The notes: generated from the letters alone by a model not told the origin. Numbered from the stretch's first letter, positions 16,965 to 26,466 are shown. The stretch: DNA of 64,000 nt from VBDM01 sp964430565 (GCA_964430565.1 CAYSFD010000024.1:1-64000); one strand, 5' to 3'. A program made the numbers and translations.

Positions 16965-17972
16965 TCAGTTGCCCACGGCAAACCTGAGGATCGCCGGCCG
17001 CAATTCTCTCTTGAGCACCGCGTCGGCCTCGTCGAGCGCGCGGCGCTGCGCCGTGACCTTCTGGGCGCTGGAAGTCTTGATCTCCCAGCGCTTGTTGCCG
17101 CGCACCTTGCCGCTCACTGCGTCCGCGAGATGGACTTCCAGCGTTCCGCGCATCCAGTACCAGCCGTCGATCACGCCCAGATCGTCGAGCTGGAGCGATC
17201 CCACGAGAATGTAGGGCGCGCCGGCCCCCGCCTCCGGCACGAATCCGGCGGCCGAAAGTGCGGCCGACAGCATGCGCTCCAGGCCGTCCTGGGAACCGGG
17301 GGCCGCCTGGGGCTTCATCCGCACGCGCTTGAGCAGCGCGGCAAGATCCGCGGCAAGCTGGCCGCTGTTGAATTCCGGATCGACGCCGCGCCCGGTGACG
17401 TCGACGACCTGGAGCATCTTCTGCACCGCATCGCGCTCCCGCTGCGTATCGTGCGCGCGGCTCGCCGAGGCCACCTGCGCGAGCAGGTCCTGGGCGCTGC
17501 GTGCCTGATTGACGTGGCCGCGCGTGGCCGCGTCGAGACGCTCGACCTCCTGGCGCAGCCCCGTCGCAGCCTGCAGGCGCGGCAGGGTCGCGAGCGCGTG
17601 GTGCGCCTTGCTACTCGGATCCTGCCAGGCCTCGGCGATCTGGATGCCGCGAACGATCTGGTCGGTGCGGGTCACGATGTTGCGCGTGACCTGGGATTCG
17701 GTCCTGGCTTGACCTCCACTCTCGGTCGTCGAGGCAAATTGCGTCACGTCGCTCGTCTCGACCGACACCGCCACCTGAAAGACCTTTGCCAGGTCGGCGC
17801 GCGCACGGTTGCGCGCATCCTCCAGGCTGTCGGCCTGGCCGCGTCCGACCAAAAACCGGCTATCGGGATACTGGGCGCTCTTGCCCGTCACCCAATCGGG
17901 CGCGGCGGTTGGCACGCTGGCACAGCCGCTCAGGGAAACACTCGCTACAACGATCCATAGCCATCGCATCAT
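16965..17972 (-). CDS. LPP20-family lipoprotein, long form
   Basis: 335 residues. Lipoprotein signal peptide with lipobox LSGC at about Cys17. The following block APDWVTGKSAQYPDSRFLVGRGQADSLEDAR-type sequence is the LPP20/FlgT-like N-terminal pattern (PxW ... G ... A ... AR.DLA), repeated in shorter form in the gene ending at 20007. The C-terminal part (SAALSAAGF, YILVGSLQLDD) resembles the beta-rich half of LpoB/CsgG-like proteins. It overlaps the preceding gene by four bases (ATGA), so the two are coupled. Probably an outer-membrane-anchored periplasmic protein; no function is established. Confidence 0.8.
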   Translation of the reverse strand: MMRWLWIVVASVSLSGCASVPTAAPDWVTGKSAQYPDSRFLVGRGQADSLEDARNRARADLAKVFQVAVSVETSDVTQFASTTESGGQARTESQVTRNIVTRTDQIVRGIQIAEAWQDPSSKAHHALATLPRLQAATGLRQEVERLDAATRGHVNQARSAQDLLAQVASASRAHDTQRERDAVQKMLQVVDVTGRGVDPEFNSGQLAADLAALLKRVRMKPQAAPGSQDGLERMLSAALSAAGFVPEAGAGAPYILVGSLQLDDLGVIDGWYWMRGTLEVHLADAVSGKVRGNKRWEIKTSSAQKVTAQRRALDEADAVLKRELRPAILRFAVGN

Positions 17973-19291
17973 GGTTTGACCTCGAGATTGGTGGGAATCC
18001 AGTGCCGCGACATATACCTCTTTTCACCCTTGCCGAGCGTGACTTGAAACTCGCTTGATTGAAGCACGCTTCCGCCACGCCCATAGAACTCGATTCGCCC
18101 GCGATAGTTGCCCGGCGGAAGCGCGATGCGCGCAAGATGAATTTCGCCGGGCAGCGTGAACCAGCTTCGCGTATCGGCGCGCTCGGTGAACACGGCGGCA
18201 AGATTGACCGCCAATCCGGCCAGCGCCTGGCCTCCAGATCTTTGGTCGCCGGCGGCCGCCTTCGCCACACTGTCCTTGGCTATCATACGCGCCACTGCCC
18301 GGGCGGTGATGGCGGGCATCCGGGATTCAAGACTCTTCATCGCCATTGCGTCGACGTTGACCACCCGGGAAGTGGTCGCCGAGTGCGACTCGATGCTGAC
18401 GCGCGCGTACGCGAACGGCTGCCCGCGGGAACGGTACTGCGGCAGCGCGAGCTTCAGCAGCCGCCCGGTACTCGGGTTGACCACCATGACCGCATGCTCG
18501 CGCTTGACCGGGGCAAGCCCGGCGTGCACCGTAAGAATGATCTCGCCGTGCTCCAGGAGCGCCGCGGCGCTGAGCGTGTCCTTGATGCCGAAGGAATTCC
18601 GGTAGCGCTCGGCCTCCTGCGTGAGCCCCATGCGGTCGGCCAGGCGAATGAGGTCATGCTTGAGCATCTCGGGCGGCGCGACGCCGAAGCGGTTGAGCTG
18701 CCCTTGATACGCCTCGTAGGCCTTGCGGTAGGCGATCATCGCATCGCTCCATTCACGCTCGTCCTCATAGACGATGCCCGTCAGGTAACGGCTGAAGGCG
18801 TCTTCCGCATACGGGCTCGACGAACTCTGCGCGATCTCGCGAAGCAGAACGTCAACCTGCAAGGCTTCCACGCGCGCGGCATCGAGCCGGCGCCGCTCGA
18901 GATAGTTGAGCGCGAGATAGGCGTGCACCATCACCTGCTCAAAGTCCTCGCCGATGAAGCTACGCGCCGAGTCGTTGAGCGCGAAGGAAAGCGCCTGCTC
19001 GCGCACGCTGACGGCCCTCAGAGTGTCGATGAGGTTCTTGGCTTCTTCCAGTGTACTTGTGCTTTGCTCGTAGTCCCCGACCATGCGGAGCAGCATCCCC
19101 TTGTTCATGAGGTAGAGAGCGCGGTCGGCGCTTCCCAGCGTGAGCTTTTCGTACTCGACCAGGGCGAGCTTGGGTTGCTGTTGGGCGAGACTGCGCTCCG
19201 TGGACTGAATCGTGTCGCTGAAGGTTGCGCACCCGGCGAGAACGGCCAGACACGCCGCCGCAGCCGGCATCGATGCTCTAGTTGAAACCAC
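17969..19291 (-). CDS. uncharacterised TPR-like lipoprotein
   Basis: 440 residues. The lipobox LAGC follows a short hydrophobic core. The first 240 residues are helical and read like degenerate TPR repeats (ALVEYEKLTLGSADRALYLMNKG, MVHAYLALNYLERRRLDAARVEA, SDAMIAYRKAYEAYQ). The remainder is beta-rich and contains EIILTVHAGLAPVKRE and LPPGNYRGRIEFYGRGG. Proteins of this type commonly sit beside LPP20 and LpoB homologues, as here. I take the GTG at 19291 as start because it supplies an Arg to the signal peptide n-region; the in-frame ATG at 19270 would lack any charge. The role is unknown and may concern envelope growth with LpoB. Confidence 0.78.
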   Translation of the reverse strand: MVSTRASMPAAAACLAVLAGCATFSDTIQSTERSLAQQQPKLALVEYEKLTLGSADRALYLMNKGMLLRMVGDYEQSTSTLEEAKNLIDTLRAVSVREQALSFALNDSARSFIGEDFEQVMVHAYLALNYLERRRLDAARVEALQVDVLLREIAQSSSSPYAEDAFSRYLTGIVYEDEREWSDAMIAYRKAYEAYQGQLNRFGVAPPEMLKHDLIRLADRMGLTQEAERYRNSFGIKDTLSAAALLEHGEIILTVHAGLAPVKREHAVMVVNPSTGRLLKLALPQYRSRGQPFAYARVSIESHSATTSRVVNVDAMAMKSLESRMPAITARAVARMIAKDSVAKAAAGDQRSGGQALAGLAVNLAAVFTERADTRSWFTLPGEIHLARIALPPGNYRGRIEFYGRGGSVLQSSEFQVTLGKGEKRYMSRHWIPTNLEVKP

Positions 19292-19410
19292 ACCACCCCC
19301 AGCTTCGTAGTAGGTCCGTCCGCAGGTCCGTCGGCGGGTCCGTCGGTGGAGTCGTGAGCGTTTGCGCGGGGGCGGCTCCCGCGCTTGCGCCGCGTCGGAG
19401 GGGAGCTAGA

Positions 19411-20010
19411 TCAGAACCGCAGCTTGCTGCGCGTTACCAGCTTCCTGATGTCCTTCTGCCCCACCCAGACCTTGCGGTTGTCGGCCAGGCTGATCAGGGT
19501 CATGTTGACCTGGTAGAAGCGGACCTGCGTGCTGCCCGACGGATCGACGATGGTGTTGATCGTGCCCGTCAGCATGAAATCCGCCCCGAGCTCCTTGCCC
19601 ATCGGACTGCGAGTGTCCTCGCGGGCGTTAATGTCCTGGTCCTTGCGCTCCTCGCGGATCCCCTTGCGCTCGGTCTTGGTGGCCACAAAATCCACTTTTC
19701 CGGAATTGATCAGGGCACGCTCTACATCGAGCGTGAAAGTGTTGACGTTGATGTGCTCGTGGCTGAGGTTGCGCACCTCGCCGACGATGACCGCCGGTCT
19801 CCTCTTGCCTCCCCATTCCTGGAGCCAGGCGCGCGATAGCGAGTCCCGGATCATTTCTTCGGATACCAGCCGTGAGTCGCTGTCATTCCAAGCCCCGCTC
19901 AGGTCCTTGGCTTCGCTCATGTCAAGGCGCTCGACTTTGGTCGCGCAGGCGGACACCGCGACAAGGGCAACCAGCGCTAGGCCCGAGCGCAGCGAGAGTC
20001 TGTCGTTCAT
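19411..20010 (-). CDS. lpoB: LpoB-like penicillin-binding protein activator
   Basis: 199 residues, the usual LpoB length. Lipobox VSAC near Cys22. The mature domain shows the LpoB pattern: RLVSEEMIRDSLSRAWL, RPAVIVGEVRNLSHEHINV, RALINSGKVDFV and GADFMLTGTI. In E. coli LpoB reaches through the peptidoglycan to activate PBP1B; the same role is inferred here. Its ATG overlaps the stop of the LPP20-like gene (ATGA), with AGGGGAG upstream, so expression is coupled. About 120 bases separate it from the TPR-like lipoprotein gene downstream. Confidence 0.88.
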   Translation of the reverse strand: MNDRLSLRSGLALVALVAVSACATKVERLDMSEAKDLSGAWNDSDSRLVSEEMIRDSLSRAWLQEWGGKRRPAVIVGEVRNLSHEHINVNTFTLDVERALINSGKVDFVATKTERKGIREERKDQDINAREDTRSPMGKELGADFMLTGTINTIVDPSGSTQVRFYQVNMTLISLADNRKVWVGQKDIRKLVTRSKLRF

Positions 20011-20594
20011 TTCTTGCTCCCCTGGGCGGAAACCTTGTCGAAGATGTTCTCGGCGTTGCGGTCGATGTAGCGGCGCAGGTCGTCGTTCATGTCCTTGGCA
20101 CCCTGCGTCGTGGTCTTGACCTGCTTCAGATCGAGCTCGGAGATCGAATAGACCACGTTCGTCTTTGCGTCCTTCCAGCGGCCGATGATCTTCGATCCGG
20201 CAAGATTCTGCTTGGTGACGGCCTTGATCTGGCGCGATACGGCCTGCTCGGCGCTGGCGTTGGCGCCCGTACCGGTCGCCGCGACGTAATCGTTGCCGAT
20301 GACGTCCATGAAGGTGGAGAGAATCCGCGCGACTTCCGCCCGGGCGCGGTCATCGGCAGTCGATTTCTGCAGCGACTCGTCCCCCATCGCGGGGGAAGAC
20401 CCTACCCCGTGGAAAAGCCTGCCATCCCGGTCGTTGAGCACGCTGGTGCCCTTGTTGACCCAGTCGGGGGCGCCCTTCATGCCGAGGTCGCTTTCGACGA
20501 CGGTCGGGCCGCTGGCGCACGCAGCAAGTGCGAGCACAAGAGAAATCGACGCAAGAGTCCTGTACGGCTGGCGCTGCGGTCGGGCGATCTTCAT
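20007..20594 (-). CDS. LPP20-family lipoprotein, short form
   Basis: 195 residues. Lipobox LAAC near Cys26. The LPP20 pattern follows: GAPDWVNKGTSVL, RLFHGVGSSPAM and DRARAEVARILSTFM. The C terminus is charged and helical (NDDLRRYIDRNAENIFDKV). It is the first gene of the lipoprotein set, with AGGAGG 7 nt before its ATG. A possible promoter (TTTTCA, 18 bases, TATCAT) lies upstream but is weak evidence. Likely an outer-membrane lipoprotein; its conserved pairing with LpoB suggests a shared job in cell-wall synthesis. Confidence 0.85.
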   Translation of the reverse strand: MKIARPQRQPYRTLASISLVLALAACASGPTVVESDLGMKGAPDWVNKGTSVLNDRDGRLFHGVGSSPAMGDESLQKSTADDRARAEVARILSTFMDVIGNDYVAATGTGANASAEQAVSRQIKAVTKQNLAGSKIIGRWKDAKTNVVYSISELDLKQVKTTTQGAKDMNDDLRRYIDRNAENIFDKVSAQGSKK

Positions 20595-20788
20595 GGTCGT
20601 CCTCCTATGTATGAAGAACCACGGGAATTACCGTGTGTTTGAGACTGGAATGGAATGATACGCCACCTGCGTCAGACTTGAAAAGCGAACCTCACTCCCG
20701 ACACAGGACGGCCCCAAAAAGGATTCAACGTATTTGCCGGGTTCTTGTTGACAGCAGAGGTAAGATACCGGGGTTTGAGAGGAACGCC

Positions 20789-22390
20789 ATGGCCGTGATT
20801 TGCAGCCCGCTCGTTACGGCAATCGAATTGCGCGAGATGCTCGGCGACGGCGAGGAGCTTGCGCTCCTCGATGTACGCGAGGAAGGCGTATTCGCGGCCG
20901 GCCACCTTTTCACCGCCGCATGTCTGCCGCTTTCCAGATTGGAGCTGCTGCTCGACAAGGGGGTGCCGCGGCGAACGACGCGGGTCGTGCTCTGCGACGG
21001 CGACGAGACGCTCGCGCAGCGCGCGGCAGCCGCGATGCGCCGCTTCGGCTACCGGAATATCTCGGTGCTGCAGGGCGGCGTCGAAGCGTGGCGCGCCGCC
21101 GGGTTCGAGCTATTCTCGGGGATCAACGTGCCGAGCAAGGCGTTCGGCGAGCACGTCGAACATGCGTGCGAAACGCCGCGAATCGGCGCCGCGGAGCTCA
21201 AGGCGCGGATGGATGCAGGCGAGGACATGGTGGTGCTGGACTCACGGCCGGCGAGCGAATATCGGGTGATGAACATCCCCGGGGCGCTCGACTGTCCCGG
21301 AGCAGAGCTCGCTTATCGCATTCATGAAATCGTAAAGCGTCCGGAGACGCTGGTGGTCGTGAACTGCGCCGGGCGCACGCGCTCGATCCTCGGCGCACAG
21401 TCATTGATCAACGCCGGGCTGCCAAACCGCGTGGTCGCGCTCAAGAATGGCACGATGGGCTGGCATCTCGCCGGTCTTGCGCTCGAGCACGGCAGCACGC
21501 GCGAGGCGCCCGCACCGGGCGAGGCCGCGCTTGGCAGAGCGCGCGAATCCGCGGCGCGCATCGCAAAGCGCTTCGGTGTCGCGAAGATCTCCCCGGCCGA
21601 ACTCGACCGCATCAGGCGGGACACAACGCGCACGCTCTACTGCTTCGACGTGCGCAGCCCCGAGGAGTACCGCGAGAGCCATCTCGCGGGCTTTGCAAAC
21701 GCGCCAGGCGGCCAGCTCGTCCAGGCCACCGATCGCTACGCGGCGGTGCGCAACGCGCGGATCGTTCTCGCCGATTCGGACGGCGTGCGCGCGACTATGA
21801 CCGCATCGTGGCTGCTGCAGATGGGCTGGCCCGAGGTGAGCGTGCTCGAAGCTCCAGCGGGCGCGCCGCGCGTGAAGGGCGTCGAACCGCCGCGCGTGCT
21901 CGGAATGGAAAACGCGAAAGTGGACGAGGTCTCCGCAGCCGAACTACGGCGCCGGCTCGACACTGGCGAATCGACCGTGTTGGATTTCGCGACCAGCATC
22001 GAGTACCGCGACGGGCACGTCCCCGGCGCATGGTTTGCGGTGCGCTCACGGCTGCGCGACGCGCTGGCACGGATCGGCGAAGCCGGGGATTGGGTATTCA
22101 CCTCGCCCGACGGCGTTTTCGCGAAGCTCGCGGCGCTCGACGCAAGGGGCATCACTGCCGCGCGTGTTCGCGTCCTCACGGGCGGAACGGCGGCATGGAT
22201 CGCCGCGGGCTTTACGTTGGAGCGCGGAACCGAGCATCTCGCATCGGCGACCGACGATATCTACTACCGCCCCTACGACGGCCAGTCCCAGGTCGAGCAA
22301 GCGATGAAGGATTATCTCGACTGGGAAGTCGCGCTCGCCGAGCAGATCAGGCGCGAGCCGTACCTCACCTTCAAGGTGCCGCCGGTATGA
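20789..22390 (+). CDS. four-domain rhodanese-like sulfurtransferase
   Basis: 533 residues made of four tandem rhodanese domains (starting near residues 5, 130, 270 and 385). Domain 2 has a canonical active-site loop VVVNCAGRTRS with the catalytic Cys. Domain 1 has VVLCDGDETLAQ, with Cys but a non-canonical loop; domain 3 has IVLADSDGVRAT and domain 4 has WVFTSPDGVFAK, both lacking the Cys. So one or two domains can carry persulfide and the others are probably structural. The ATG at 20789 has GAGAGG upstream; the frame is open further back without support. It precedes hyuA by 58 bases on the same strand. Confidence 0.9.
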   Translation: MAVICSPLVTAIELREMLGDGEELALLDVREEGVFAAGHLFTAACLPLSRLELLLDKGVPRRTTRVVLCDGDETLAQRAAAAMRRFGYRNISVLQGGVEAWRAAGFELFSGINVPSKAFGEHVEHACETPRIGAAELKARMDAGEDMVVLDSRPASEYRVMNIPGALDCPGAELAYRIHEIVKRPETLVVVNCAGRTRSILGAQSLINAGLPNRVVALKNGTMGWHLAGLALEHGSTREAPAPGEAALGRARESAARIAKRFGVAKISPAELDRIRRDTTRTLYCFDVRSPEEYRESHLAGFANAPGGQLVQATDRYAAVRNARIVLADSDGVRATMTASWLLQMGWPEVSVLEAPAGAPRVKGVEPPRVLGMENAKVDEVSAAELRRRLDTGESTVLDFATSIEYRDGHVPGAWFAVRSRLRDALARIGEAGDWVFTSPDGVFAKLAALDARGITAARVRVLTGGTAAWIAAGFTLERGTEHLASATDDIYYRPYDGQSQVEQAMKDYLDWEVALAEQIRREPYLTFKVPPV

Positions 22391-22448
22391 TGAGTCTCTG
22401 ATCCCGCCTCCGCGTACCCTCCCGCCGACCCGGCAGATCGAAAGCGAA

Positions 22449-24632
22449 GTGCACAAGGTGGCAAGGCCTACTCGGAAATCCGGGCGCTCGAGTGCGTCGC
22501 AGCGCACGCGCCTCGCCGCCGACATCGGTGGCACCTTCACCGACGTCGCCGCGTTCGACGAGAAAAGCGGCAGGCTGCTCCTCGGCAAAGCGCTCTCCAC
22601 GCCTGCGCGGCTCGTCGACGGAATTTCCGGCGGCGCGGACAAGGCCGGCGCCCGCTTCGCCGACGCGAGCGCGTTCCTGCACGGCTCGACCATTGCGATC
22701 AACACCATGATCGAGCGCACCGGCGCGAAGACCGCGCTGCTGACCACCGAGGGCTTCCGCGACGTCTACGAGATCGGGCGCATCAACCGCCCCGACGCCT
22801 ACAACCTGTACTTCAAGAAGCACGTGCCGCTGGTCGAGCGCGCGCTCAGGCTGGAGGTGCGCGAGCGCGTCACCGCCGAAGGCGGAATCCACGTTCCGCT
22901 CGACGAGGCGAGCGTGCACGCAGCCTGCGATCGGCTCGAGGCCGCGGGCGTCGAGGCCGTCGCCATCATGCTCCTGCACAGCTACGTCAACCCCTCTCAT
23001 GAGGTGCGGGTGAAGGAAATCGCTCGGCAGCGCCTGCCGCGCGCTTTTGTCACCGCCTCGCACGAGCTTTCCCGGGAGTACCGCGAGTTCGAGCGCTGCT
23101 CGACGGCGGTCGCCAACGCCTACATCGGCCCGGTGGTGAGCGAGTACCTGAGCGGTATCGACGAGCGCCTCAAGGGATCCGGATTCGGGGGACCGTTTCT
23201 TCTGGTGCAATCGACCGGCGGCCTGTACGAATCGCGCCAGGCGAGGATCGAATGCGTACGCATGCTCGAATCCGGGCCGGCCGCGGGCGTGATCGGCACG
23301 CAGGCGCTGTGCCGAGAACTCGGGCTGGCCGACGCCGTCGCCTTCGACATGGGCGGCACCACGGCGAAGGCGGGAGTCATCTACCGCGGCGAGGCGCTCA
23401 CCACGGGCGCCGCCCTCATCGGCGGCTACGCGCAGGCGCTTCCGGTTCAGATCCCGATGATGGACATCTTCGAAGTGGGCACGGGCGGCGGGAGCATCGC
23501 GGCGGTGGATGCGAGCGGCGCGCTCAGGGTCGGCCCGCAGAGCGCGGGCGCCGAGCCCGGGCCCGCCTGCTATGGCCTGGGCGGCACTCAGGCCACGGTG
23601 ACCGACGCCAACCTCGTCCTCGGGCGCCTCGGCGCGGACCGTTTCCTGGGCGGCGAGATGAAACTCGACGTTCGCGCGGCCGAGCGCGCCGTCGGCGAGC
23701 ACATCGCCAAGCCTCTCGGGCTCGACCTCACGCGCGCGGCCGACGGAATCCTCCGGATCGCCGCAACCGCCATGTCCTACGCGGTGAAAGCGGTCTCGAC
23801 CGAACGAGGGCTCGATGCCGCCGCGTTCGCCCTCATAGCCTACGGCGGCGCGGGCCCGCTGCATGCTTCGAGCATCGCCCGCGAGATCGGCATGGATCGG
23901 GTCATCGTCCCGCGCGCGCCCGGACACTTCTGCGCTTTCGGGATGCTGTTTTCGGACCTGCGCTACGACTTCGTGCGCACCTGGTTCGCGCGGCTTTCGG
24001 ATGTTTCGTTCGAGGCGATCGAGAAAATCTATGCGATGTTGATCGAGGACGGCAGGAAAGCGCTCGCCGCAAGCAGCGTGCAGTCGGGGCGCGTCACAGT
24101 CTCCCGCGCCGCCGACATGCGCTACGTCGGACAGGAGCACCCGGTCACCGTGCAACTTCCTGCGGAAGTCTTTCGCCGCCGCAACCGCGACTCGCTCAAG
24201 AGCAAGTTCGACGAGGAGCACCTGCGGCGCTACGGGACCTGCGCGCCGGAGGAGCCCGCCGAGATCGTGAGCCTGCGCGCAACAGTGTCGGGCGCGATGA
24301 AGAAACCGCGGTTCGAGCGCATAGCGCGCGGCGCTCGCTCGCCGCTCGCCTCGGCGCGCTGCGGCAAGCGCAGCGTCTACTTCGCCGAGCTCGGAAGATC
24401 GGTCGCGACGCAGGCCTACGCGCGAGAGAGTTTGCGCGCGGGCAACCGCATCGACGGCCCGGCCCTTATCGAAGAGCACGCCTCCACGACGGTCGTACTT
24501 CCCGGCGACAGGCTACAGGTGGACGAATTCGGCAATCTCGTGATCGAGATTGCCACGTCATTCCCGCGAAAACGAGCGAAAGCGAGTTTCGAGGGAACGG
24601 CCAAGCGGGAATCCAGCGACTCTGCGCCATGA
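22449..24632 (+). CDS. hydantoinase/oxoprolinase A-type subunit
   Basis: 727 residues, start GTG. The N-terminal ATP-binding signature LAADIGGTFTDV is diagnostic for the hydantoinase A / 5-oxoprolinase / acetone carboxylase beta family; a second phosphate loop reads AFDMGGTTAKAG near residue 300, with GGGSIA shortly after. With the B subunit it performs ATP-dependent opening of a cyclic amide (hydantoin, 5-oxoproline) or related carboxylation. The last 25 residues (from about ATSFPRKRAK onward) are encoded by a palindromic repeat that begins at 24556 and also supplies the stop codon, so the native C terminus has been replaced or extended. Downstream hyuB starts 67 bases later. Confidence 0.92.
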   Translation: MHKVARPTRKSGRSSASQRTRLAADIGGTFTDVAAFDEKSGRLLLGKALSTPARLVDGISGGADKAGARFADASAFLHGSTIAINTMIERTGAKTALLTTEGFRDVYEIGRINRPDAYNLYFKKHVPLVERALRLEVRERVTAEGGIHVPLDEASVHAACDRLEAAGVEAVAIMLLHSYVNPSHEVRVKEIARQRLPRAFVTASHELSREYREFERCSTAVANAYIGPVVSEYLSGIDERLKGSGFGGPFLLVQSTGGLYESRQARIECVRMLESGPAAGVIGTQALCRELGLADAVAFDMGGTTAKAGVIYRGEALTTGAALIGGYAQALPVQIPMMDIFEVGTGGGSIAAVDASGALRVGPQSAGAEPGPACYGLGGTQATVTDANLVLGRLGADRFLGGEMKLDVRAAERAVGEHIAKPLGLDLTRAADGILRIAATAMSYAVKAVSTERGLDAAAFALIAYGGAGPLHASSIAREIGMDRVIVPRAPGHFCAFGMLFSDLRYDFVRTWFARLSDVSFEAIEKIYAMLIEDGRKALAASSVQSGRVTVSRAADMRYVGQEHPVTVQLPAEVFRRRNRDSLKSKFDEEHLRRYGTCAPEEPAEIVSLRATVSGAMKKPRFERIARGARSPLASARCGKRSVYFAELGRSVATQAYARESLRAGNRIDGPALIEEHASTTVVLPGDRLQVDEFGNLVIEIATSFPRKRAKASFEGTAKRESSDSAP

Positions 24633-24676
24633 ACGACACTGAATTCCGGCTCGCGCTGCGCGCGTCCGGAATGACG
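24556..24676. repeat. 121-bp REP/MITE-like element with 9-bp terminal inverted repeats
   Basis: Ends are CGTCATTCC and GGAATGACG, a perfect 9-bp inverted repeat. Internal blocks CCCGCGAAAAC and GCGGGAATCCAG are the usual parts of betaproteobacterial ATTCCCGC-type palindromic repeats. It covers the last codons of the HyuA gene and most of the HyuA-HyuB gap. It carries no transposase, so it would have to be mobilised in trans. Confidence 0.8.
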
Positions 24677-24699
24677 GCGATTAGTATCGGGACAAGGAC

Positions 24700-26466
24700 A
24701 TGAAAGCGACGAAGAAGCGGCGTGTGCGTGCAGATGCGGTCCTCACTGAAATCATCCGCAACGGCGTCATTGCGGTGACCGAGGAAATGAAGACCAATCT
24801 CATGCGCACCGCCTACAACATGATCGTCTACGAAGCGCTCGACTTCACCGTGGGCCTGTACACCGCCGAGGGCGAGACGGTGTCGATCGGCCTGGGACTG
24901 CCTAGCTTCATCCGCGGCATGGCCGAGACCGTGAAGGCGAAGCTCAGGCATTTCGCGCAGGTTGGACCCGGTGACGGCATCGAGCCGGGCGACATCCTGG
25001 TGACCAACGACGCCTACACCACCGGCAGCCATCTCTACCATTTCACTTTCAGCCTGCCGATTTTCCATCGAGGCAAGCTTTCCGGATTCGCCTGCTGCAT
25101 GGCGCACTGGACCGACGTCGGCGGCGTGCTCGGCGGGGTCACCACCGACATCTACTCGGAGGGTCTCCAGATTCCGATCGTGAAGTACGCAAGGGCGGGC
25201 GTGGTGAATCAGGACCTCGTCGACATCATCCGCATGAACGTGAGGATTCCCGAGCGCGCCATGGGCGACCTGCGCGCGCAGATCACCGCGGTGAAGACGG
25301 GCGAGCGGCGCTTTCTCGAGCTGCTCGACCGCTATGGGCGGGAAGAAGTGCTTGCGGCGATAGCGAACATCATGGACCAGTCCGAGGCCGCGGCGCGGGC
25401 GCGCACGCGCACTATTCCGGACGGCGTGTACGAAGCCGAGTCCTACATGGACGACGACGGCGTGGATATCGGCAAGCCGGTACCGATCAAAGTGCGCGTC
25501 GTGAAAAAGGGCGACGAGATGACGATCGACCTCTCGCAAATGAGCCCGCAGGTGCGCGGCTTCTACAACTCGGGGGCGACCACCGGCCACTCGTGCGCGC
25601 AGGTCGCCTACAAATGCCTCACCTCGCCGACCGATTATCCGATCAACGAGGGCAGTTTCCGCCCCCTCAAGGTCATCCTCGCGCCGGGAACGATCGTGAG
25701 CGCGGTGAAGCCCGCGGCGATGCGCTGGTGGATGACTTTCCCGATGACCGTCGTCGATACCGTGTTCAGGGCGATGGAACGCGCGATTCCCGACCGCACC
25801 ATCGCCGCGCACCATGCCGATCTTCTCGTCTGCCTCATCAACGGCATTTCGCCCAAGGACGGAAGGCTGTTCCTCGCCGGCATCGGCCCCTCGGGAGGCG
25901 GCTTCGGCGCCAAGATGACCGAGGACGGCATGAGCGCGACGGTGTGCCTGAACGACGGCGATACGCACAATCATCCGGTCGAGCAGATGGAAGCAAAATA
26001 TCCGCTGCTCTTCGAGCGCCACGCGCTGCGCGAGGGCTCAGGCGGCGCCGGCCGCTACCGCGGGGGCCTCGGGACCGAGCAGGTGGTGCAGGCGCGCGCC
26101 CCTATCAACATCAACGTGCAGGTCGATCGGGTGCACTGCGCACCCTGGGGTTTGGCGGGCGGTCATTCCGGCATGGGCAACGAGGTCTGCCTGCGCCTTG
26201 GCGGCAAAGAGATCACCGATCTGCCCAACGCGAAGGTGCTCATGAAGCGCCTGAACCTCGGCGACGCCATCACCCTCCGCGCAGGGGGCGGCGGCGGATT
26301 CGGTCCGCCTGAGGAGCGCGACCCGGAAAAGGTCGCGCACGACGTGCGCCAGGGCTACGTCAGCCGCGACTTCGCCGAGCGCGTCTATCGCGTCGCGCTC
26401 GACGGCCAAGGACGCGTCGATTCACAGATAACGCAGCGGTTTAGGGGCATTCCAAACAAAGGGTAG
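24700..26466 (+). CDS. hydantoinase/oxoprolinase B-type subunit
   Basis: 588 residues, typical length for hydantoinase B. Family blocks: RTAYNMIVYEALDFT near the N terminus, GDILVTNDAYTTGSHL (about residues 104-119), GFACCMAHWTDVGG and, toward the C terminus, GGAGRYRGGLG. This subunit holds the metal-dependent amidase or carboxylase centre, fed by the ATP-using A subunit. AAGGAC precedes the ATG. The A-B order on one strand and the nearby Bug genes suggest use of an imported cyclic amide or hydroxy/keto acid; the exact substrate is unknown. Confidence 0.92.
   Translation: MKATKKRRVRADAVLTEIIRNGVIAVTEEMKTNLMRTAYNMIVYEALDFTVGLYTAEGETVSIGLGLPSFIRGMAETVKAKLRHFAQVGPGDGIEPGDILVTNDAYTTGSHLYHFTFSLPIFHRGKLSGFACCMAHWTDVGGVLGGVTTDIYSEGLQIPIVKYARAGVVNQDLVDIIRMNVRIPERAMGDLRAQITAVKTGERRFLELLDRYGREEVLAAIANIMDQSEAAARARTRTIPDGVYEAESYMDDDGVDIGKPVPIKVRVVKKGDEMTIDLSQMSPQVRGFYNSGATTGHSCAQVAYKCLTSPTDYPINEGSFRPLKVILAPGTIVSAVKPAAMRWWMTFPMTVVDTVFRAMERAIPDRTIAAHHADLLVCLINGISPKDGRLFLAGIGPSGGGFGAKMTEDGMSATVCLNDGDTHNHPVEQMEAKYPLLFERHALREGSGGAGRYRGGLGTEQVVQARAPININVQVDRVHCAPWGLAGGHSGMGNEVCLRLGGKEITDLPNAKVLMKRLNLGDAITLRAGGGGGFGPPEERDPEKVAHDVRQGYVSRDFAERVYRVALDGQGRVDSQITQRFRGIPNKG

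Noticed and set aside
22371..26022. Two long minus-strand open frames (702 and 518 codons)
   Set aside because: Antisense to hyuA and hyuB; composition typical of a mirrored frame and no motif visible.
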